This document shows positions 60,144 through 64,000 of a DNA stretch of 64,000 nt, one piece after another (within the stretch, counting starts at the first letter, position 1; each line of letters begins with the position of its first letter). The notes below the pieces were generated by a model that saw only the letters and a program-made list of their open reading frames with translations, was not told where the DNA came from and did not search any database. Source of the stretch: Moorella sp. E308F (GTDB lineage Bacteria > Bacillota > DSM-521 > Neomoorellales > Neomoorellaceae); assembly GCF_006538365.1 (NCBI RefSeq), contig NZ_BJKN01000002.1, positions 820,411 through 884,410 of the forward strand. The letters are read 5' to 3'. A program made the position numbers and the translations under genes.

Positions 60144-60310
60144 CTATAATTCACCACCTCTTCTCTCAATATTGCACCAGATTAAAGCTTGAAGGTTTTT
60201 AACCGCCAATATGTGAATACGATCACTATTAACGCTAGCAAGAGTTGTTTAGATAATTCTATCATAGCTTCAGGTCCCATACCGCCAAATATACCCAGGA
60301 TTTTCGCCAT
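60144..60310 (-). pseudogene. Aspartate/glutamate racemase family, broken N-terminal remnant
   Basis: From ATG 60310 the minus strand encodes MAKILGIFGGMGPEAMIEL and the frame runs to a stop at 60184. Near 60237 homology shifts one frame to SDRIHILAVKN, resembling the DQDHIRI segment of Asp/Glu racemases, and ends at TAG 60144. The GGMGPEA motif is the racemase N-terminal phosphate/substrate loop. About 50 residues remain and at least one frameshift is present. It lies in the 311-base gap between the threonine-synthase-like gene and the DAACS transporter. Confidence 0.7.
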
Positions 60311-60376
60311 GTTCAGACATCTTCCTGAAAAATTTAGTGTTGGATTCTATATAAATAGAATCCAACCACCCTTTAC

Positions 60377-61576
60377 CTAAATTTCCGCCTCTTTCTCCAG
60401 TACCGGCAGGTCTAGCTCTACCATCTCCGGGTATTTCAGACCGCTACCGGTGTTTAGAACGACCACCTTTTCATCGGGCTTCAGGAAACCGCTTGTCAGC
60501 AATTTTTGCGCCCCGGCGACGGCAGCGGCGCCCTCGGGGCAAATAAACATGCCCTCTGTCCTGGCGACAAGTTTTACCGCTGCCAGAATCTCGTCGTCAC
60601 TAACACTTACCGCCGTACCGCCGCTTTCGTAAACCGCCTCTAGTACCAAAAAATCACCTAAAGCCTTGGGCACCCGGATCCCGCCGGCAATAGTCTGCGC
60701 ACCATGGAAAAACTCCGATTCTTTTTTGCCTTCCTGGAAAGCCTTAACAATGGGAGAACACCCTTCGGCCTGGACGGAAATCATCTTGGGTAAGGGCCCT
60801 TTAATCCAGCCAATATCCTGGAGTTCTTGCAGGGCTTTCCAGATGCCGATGATACCCACCCCGCCGCCGGTAGGATAGAGGACGGCATCGGGTAGCTCCC
60901 AGTTAAATTGCTCGGCAATTTCCAGGCCCATGGTCTTCTTGCCTTCAATGCGGTAGGGCTCTTTTAGAGTTGAAGCATCAAACCAGCCGTATTTTTTCAC
61001 CCCCTGTGCGATGATTTTCCCGGCATCGGAGATTAAACCTTTAACCAAATAAGTCCGGGCACCGCTGACCACACACTCTTTTTTAGCCAGATCAGGAGCA
61101 TCAACAGGCATGGCAATAATCATTTCCATCCCCGCCTTGGCCCCATAGGAAGACCAGGCACCACCGGCATTGCCGGCTGTAGGCATGGCAATGGCTTTAA
61201 TTCCTAATTCCTTAGCTTTAGAAACGCCTAGGGCTGCACCCCGGGCCTTAAAAGTCCCGGTTGGATTTAAGCCCTCATCTTTGATATAAAGGTGCTTAAA
61301 TCCAAGCTCCCTTCCCAGGTTGTTGGCAGTAAAGATAGGAGTAAAACCTTCTCCCAGGGAAACGATATTTTCTTCCCGCTCCAAAGGCAAAAACTCCCAG
61401 TAACGCCAGAGATCGGCCCGCCGGCTTTTTAAGTCCTCTTTTTTAACAGCCTGCCCCAGGCGTTCCAGATCATAACGCACCAGCAGTGGAGAACCACACT
61501 GGCAGAGATTATGAATCTCTGTTGCTGTATAAGTACTGTGGCACCTCGGACACTCCAAGCAACGGACAAAACTCAT
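60377..61576 (-). CDS. Threonine-synthase-like PLP enzyme (fold type II)
   Basis: 399 residues. N-terminal zinc ribbon (CLECPRCHSTYTATEIHNLCQCG), PLP Lys in LNPTGTFKARGAALG (about residue 110), PTGGGVG phosphate loop (about 236). GAGGAGG before ATG 61576. Sequence type is threonine synthase; related enzymes are cysteate synthase and dehydratases. RidA, a detoxifier of 2-aminoacrylate made by such PLP dehydratases, is the upstream gene on the same strand, which favours a lyase-like activity. True substrate unknown. Confidence 0.8.
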   Translation of the reverse strand: MSFVRCLECPRCHSTYTATEIHNLCQCGSPLLVRYDLERLGQAVKKEDLKSRRADLWRYWEFLPLEREENIVSLGEGFTPIFTANNLGRELGFKHLYIKDEGLNPTGTFKARGAALGVSKAKELGIKAIAMPTAGNAGGAWSSYGAKAGMEMIIAMPVDAPDLAKKECVVSGARTYLVKGLISDAGKIIAQGVKKYGWFDASTLKEPYRIEGKKTMGLEIAEQFNWELPDAVLYPTGGGVGIIGIWKALQELQDIGWIKGPLPKMISVQAEGCSPIVKAFQEGKKESEFFHGAQTIAGGIRVPKALGDFLVLEAVYESGGTAVSVSDDEILAAVKLVARTEGMFICPEGAAAVAGAQKLLTSGFLKPDEKVVVLNTGSGLKYPEMVELDLPVLEKEAEI

Positions 61577-61654
61577 CCTCTCTTCCTCCTCGAACGTCGC
61601 CTTGAGCTAAATGTACCTATAGCTAAATAATATTCCTCCTAGCGCTATTCTTGT

Positions 61655-62062
61655 TTACTCTAGTGTTTGCTTATCTCCGGCAACAACCGCGACTGCCTCA
61701 ATCTCCACAAGTACATTTTTGGGTAACCGAGCCACTTCCACGCAGGAACGCGCCGGGGGTTCTTTGGCAAAATAACGGCTGTAAACTTCATTGATGACAC
61801 CAAAATCATTCATATCCTTAATGTACAGTGTTATTTTAACAACGTCATCCAGGCTGGCTCCTGCAGCAGACAGCACGGCCTGCAAATTGGCCATCACCCT
61901 GGCCGTCTGCTCGGCCACCCCACCTTCCACAACCTGGCCGTTGGCCGGGTCAATGGGAATTTGACCGGAAGTAAAAATAATATTGCCAACTTTAATAGCC
62001 TGGGAATAAGGACCAATAGCTGCCGGTGCCCCATCAGTTGCAATAACATTTTTGAGCGACAA
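61655..62062 (-). CDS. ridA: RidA family enamine/imine deaminase
   Basis: 135 residues: GPYSQAIKVGNIIFTSGQIPIDP, VVKITLYIKDMNDFG and PPARSCVEVARLPKNVLVEIEAVAV with the conserved Arg and Glu of RidA. TTG start at 62062 with AAAGGATG upstream. First gene of the leftward half of the cluster, behind the promoter at 62126-62154. Confidence 0.93.
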   Translation of the reverse strand: MSLKNVIATDGAPAAIGPYSQAIKVGNIIFTSGQIPIDPANGQVVEGGVAEQTARVMANLQAVLSAAGASLDDVVKITLYIKDMNDFGVINEVYSRYFAKEPPARSCVEVARLPKNVLVEIEAVAVVAGDKQTLE

Positions 62063-62125
62063 CTAAACATCATCCTTTCAAGTTTGCCTAATATATCCTT
62101 TGGTTGGTAATTATTATTCGCCATT

Positions 62126-62154
62126 ACTATAAATTTTCCTGCTGCATCTTACAA
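62126..62154 (-). promoter_or_regulatory. Sigma-A promoter of the ridA transcript
   Basis: Minus strand TTGTAA (62149-62154), 17 bases, TATAGT (62126-62131). Confidence 0.5.
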
Positions 62155-62207
62155 TTTTTTTGTAATACTTGCTTGTTTTTTATGGGGATCTACTATTAAA
62201 TTTTGCC

Positions 62208-62236
62208 TTGACACTATTAACAGAAGGTTGTACAAT
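62208..62236 (+). promoter_or_regulatory. Sigma-A promoter of the UxaA-type genes
   Basis: TTGACA (62208-62213), 17 bases, TACAAT (62231-62236). Diverges from the ridA promoter 54 bases away. Confidence 0.75.
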
Positions 62237-62319
62237 AAATGTGGTCCTACCACAGACCTCATACTTTATGCCTTCCAGATGAGTCCTTTTCTTACATTTC
62301 CGGAGAGGGGGAACCTGAA

Positions 62320-62598
62320 GTGGAAAAATTTTTTGTCCATGACAAGCGGGATACCGTTGGTGTGGCCGTGGCCGATATCCAGGCCGGCGAGACGGTTAGC
62401 GGATGGGTGATGGAAGACAACTCCATCATTACCGTAAAGGCCTTGAGCGACATCAAACTCGGCCACAAGATTGCCCTTAAGGACATCGCCAATGGTGAAA
62501 CGGTAATCAAGTACGGCGAACCAATCGGCAAAACCGTAGCCCCCATTGCCAAAGGCGAACATGTCCACGTCCATAATTTAAAAACTGCGAGGTGGTAA
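62320..62598 (+). CDS. UxaA-type SAF domain subunit (small)
   Basis: 92 residues of the SAF domain: [23 protein letters not shown], then [21 protein letters not shown]. It matches the small subunit of altronate/galactarate dehydratases and of (R)-sulfolactate sulfo-lyase SuyA. GTG 62320 has GAGGGGGAA upstream. It precedes the large subunit with a 2-base gap. Confidence 0.85.
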   Translation: MEKFFVHDKRDTVGVAVADIQAGETVSGWVMEDNSIITVKALSDIKLGHKIALKDIANGETVIKYGEPIGKTVAPIAKGEHVHVHNLKTARW

Positions 62599-62600
62599 AA

Positions 62601-63761
62601 ATGACCGGGACCAAATTCATGGGCTACCGCCGGGAAAACGGTAGCGTCGGCGTCCGCAACCGGGTAGTTATTCTTCCCTTAGATGACCTTTCCAATGCTG
62701 CCGCCGAAGGTGTAGCCAAACTCATTGACGGCACCATCGCCCTGCCCCACCCCTATGGCCGCCTCCAATTCGGCGAAGACCTGGAACTCTTCTTCCGCAC
62801 CTTAATCGGCACCGGCTCCAACCCCAATGTGGCGGCCTGCATCGTCATCGGAATTGAACCCAACTGGACCAACCGCGTGGTGGAAGGCATCGCCAAAACC
62901 GGGAAACCCGTGGCCGGCTTTGCCATTGAGCGCTACGGCGACCTGAAGGTCATTGAAATGGCTTCCCGCAAGGCTATCGAATTTGTCCAGTATGCTACCG
63001 AATTGCAAAAAGAGGAATGCGATATCTCCGAACTGGTCGTCAGCATCAAGTGCGGCGAGTCCGACACCACCTCTGGATTAGCCTCCAATCCTTCCATAGG
63101 TAACGCTGTCGATCGCCTGATCGATATGGGTGCCACCGTCCTCTTCGGCGAGACTTCCGAGCTTACCGGTGGCGAGCACCTGGTAGCCGCCCGTTGCGCC
63201 ACCCCGGAGATCCGGGAACAGTTCATGCAGAGCTTTAAATCCTACAGCGACTTTATTATTTCCCAGGGCGTCGATCTCTGCGGCTCCCAGCCTACAGAAG
63301 GCAATATCGCCGGCGGCCTGACTACCATCGAAGAAAAGGCCCTCGGTAACATCCAGAAAATCGGCAAGCGGGCCCTGATCCAGGGTGTCCTCCAGCCCGC
63401 CGAAGCCCCCAAAGGTAAGGGTTTGTGGTACATGGAGACCTCTTCTGCCGGCGCTGAAGCCGTGACCCTTTTTGCTGCCGGCGGCTCGGTCCTGCACTTC
63501 TTCACCACCGGCCAAGGCAACATTGTCGGCAATCCCATCATCCCGGTAATCAAGATATCGGCCAACCCGGTAACGGTCAGTACCATGAGCGAGCACATTG
63601 ACGTCGACCTGACAGGCCTGCTGCGCCGGGAAATGGACCTGGACGGTGCCGGCACCGCCATCCTGGATATGTTTATCCGTACCCTGAACGGCCGTTATAC
63701 CTGCGCCGAGGCCCTGAACCACAAGGAATTTATCCTCACCAAACTTTACCGCAGCGCTTAA
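62601..63761 (+). CDS. UxaA/SuyB-type lyase large subunit
   Basis: 386 residues of the galactarate/altronate dehydratase C-terminal family: [76 protein letters not shown] 62601 has GAGGTGG at 5-base spacing. The family eliminates water, or sulfite in SuyB, from 2-hydroxy acids. Split SAF plus large subunit is the SuyAB and GarD/UxaA pattern. Substrate is open; the amino acid genes around it hint at a hydroxyacid derived from an amino acid. Confidence 0.85.
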   Translation: MTGTKFMGYRRENGSVGVRNRVVILPLDDLSNAAAEGVAKLIDGTIALPHPYGRLQFGEDLELFFRTLIGTGSNPNVAACIVIGIEPNWTNRVVEGIAKTGKPVAGFAIERYGDLKVIEMASRKAIEFVQYATELQKEECDISELVVSIKCGESDTTSGLASNPSIGNAVDRLIDMGATVLFGETSELTGGEHLVAARCATPEIREQFMQSFKSYSDFIISQGVDLCGSQPTEGNIAGGLTTIEEKALGNIQKIGKRALIQGVLQPAEAPKGKGLWYMETSSAGAEAVTLFAAGGSVLHFFTTGQGNIVGNPIIPVIKISANPVTVSTMSEHIDVDLTGLLRREMDLDGAGTAILDMFIRTLNGRYTCAEALNHKEFILTKLYRSA

Positions 63762-63820
63762 TATTATAGTATCCTTACCTGACGGCCGATGGCCGGCGGT
63801 ATCATGGTAAAAATAATAAT

Positions 63821-63867
63821 TGGGAGACGAAAAGCGATTGGCATTCGCTCCAGTCTCCCACTTTTTT
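63821..63867 (+). terminator. Terminator of the UxaA-type genes
   Basis: TGGGAGAC / GTCTCCCA (63821-63828, 63853-63860) with an inner AGCGA/TCGCT pair (63833-63837, 63845-63849), then CTTTTTT. Confidence 0.85.
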
Positions 63868-63872
63868 ATGTT

Positions 63873-64000
63873 TCACCCATTTTCTTTATCTGCCGGCGAC
63901 GCCCCTTTGTTTCCCTCCGCCTGCAACAGTTCCCTGACTTTTTGCAAGGCCTGGCGCTCGATGCGGGAAATCTGCACTTGCGACAATCCCATACGGGCTG
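63873..64000 (-). CDS. Sporulation sigma factor, C-terminal fragment (sigma-F/G type)
   Basis: The minus strand from the right edge reads ARMGLSQVQISRIERQALQKVRELLQAEG to TGA 63873-63875. This is the region 4.2 helix-turn-helix of sigma-70 family members, and SQVQISRIERQAL is typical of the sigma-F/sigma-G/sigma-B group. A charged tail of about 15 residues follows. The rest lies outside the window. Which of SigF or SigG is not decidable here. Confidence 0.8.
   Translation of the reverse strand, partial: ARMGLSQVQISRIERQALQKVRELLQAEGNKGASPADKENG

Noticed and set aside
63873-64000. Assignment to SigF or SigG specifically
   Set aside because: Only region 4.2 is visible and this motif is shared among the sporulation sigma factors.

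Overview
The window looks like the chromosome of a spore-forming, anaerobic, moderately GC-rich Firmicute of the Moorella type (thermophilic acetogen). This is inferred from the combination of spore germination genes, an alpha/beta-type SASP, a sporulation sigma factor at the right edge, a spore-coat gene remnant, futalosine-pathway menaquinone genes, cobalamin uptake genes and several ferredoxin/MinD-type proteins. No rRNA, tRNA, CRISPR array or intact insertion sequence was seen.

Layout. 1-1.7 kb: the start of a P-loop ATPase reading off the left edge behind a structured leader, a broken CotJC-like gene, and a fluoride riboswitch driving two tandem crcB genes. 1.8-7.9 kb: a DegS-like kinase, then a TetR-led operon with a nucleoside phosphorylase, mqnE, mqnA and mqnC. 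7.9-12.8 kb: a germinant receptor arranged divergently (A and C subunits leftward, B subunit rightward) with sigma-G-like promoters facing each way, followed by a SASP gene. 12.8-17.5 kb: an MntR-like regulator, feoA with feoB split in two, then a DUF3343 protein and a cysteine-desulfurase-like enzyme. 17.6-27.9 kb (leftward): a complete corrinoid uptake locus. A cobalamin riboswitch is followed by a large S-layer-anchored protein with transcobalamin-like domains, a membrane-anchored DUF4430 protein, a secreted alpha/alpha-barrel protein, EcfT, a fused double EcfA and an S component. 27.9-31.2 kb: two MinD-type ATPases with ferredoxin inserts, a ferredoxin, two NifX/Orp-like proteins and a DUF5320 protein; their two promoters share one sequence motif.

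31.5-35.2 kb: a CBS-GGDEF protein converges on a chemotaxis receptor controlled by a c-di-GMP-I riboswitch. 35.4-39.9 kb: an ECF sigma factor with a probable anti-sigma factor, and a NEW3-ABC ATPase-permease operon behind an ECF-like promoter. 40-44.7 kb: OsmC-like protein, SWIM protein and SNF2 helicase. 44.7-48.5 kb: a ChrB-N-like regulator with a P-type ATPase behind a repeated TGTAAC operator, then a coiled-coil protein with 33-bp repeats. 48.6-57.9 kb: aspartate aminotransferase, MATE transporter, FAH-family hydrolase, nadABC with a probable repressor site, dodecin, a MntA-HepT toxin-antitoxin pair and YjbQ. 57.9-63.8 kb: an amino-acid/hydroxyacid catabolic cluster (YheO/DauR-type regulator, DAACS transporter, a decayed Asp/Glu racemase, a threonine-synthase-like enzyme, RidA, and a split UxaA-type lyase). 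63.9-64 kb: the C-terminus of a sporulation sigma factor.

The most interesting system is the corrinoid locus. Both halves of the animal B12 carrier architecture (alpha/alpha barrel and DUF4430 beta domain) occur as separate proteins and also as one SLH-anchored protein, under a B12 riboswitch and next to an ECF transporter. This suggests a cell-wall B12 capture relay. Other points of note are an RNA/second-messenger loop (diguanylate cyclase beside a c-di-GMP riboswitch), paired sigma-G promoters in the germination locus, a nucleoside phosphorylase with an altered active-site motif in the menaquinone operon, and a racemase pseudogene in the 58-63 kb cluster.
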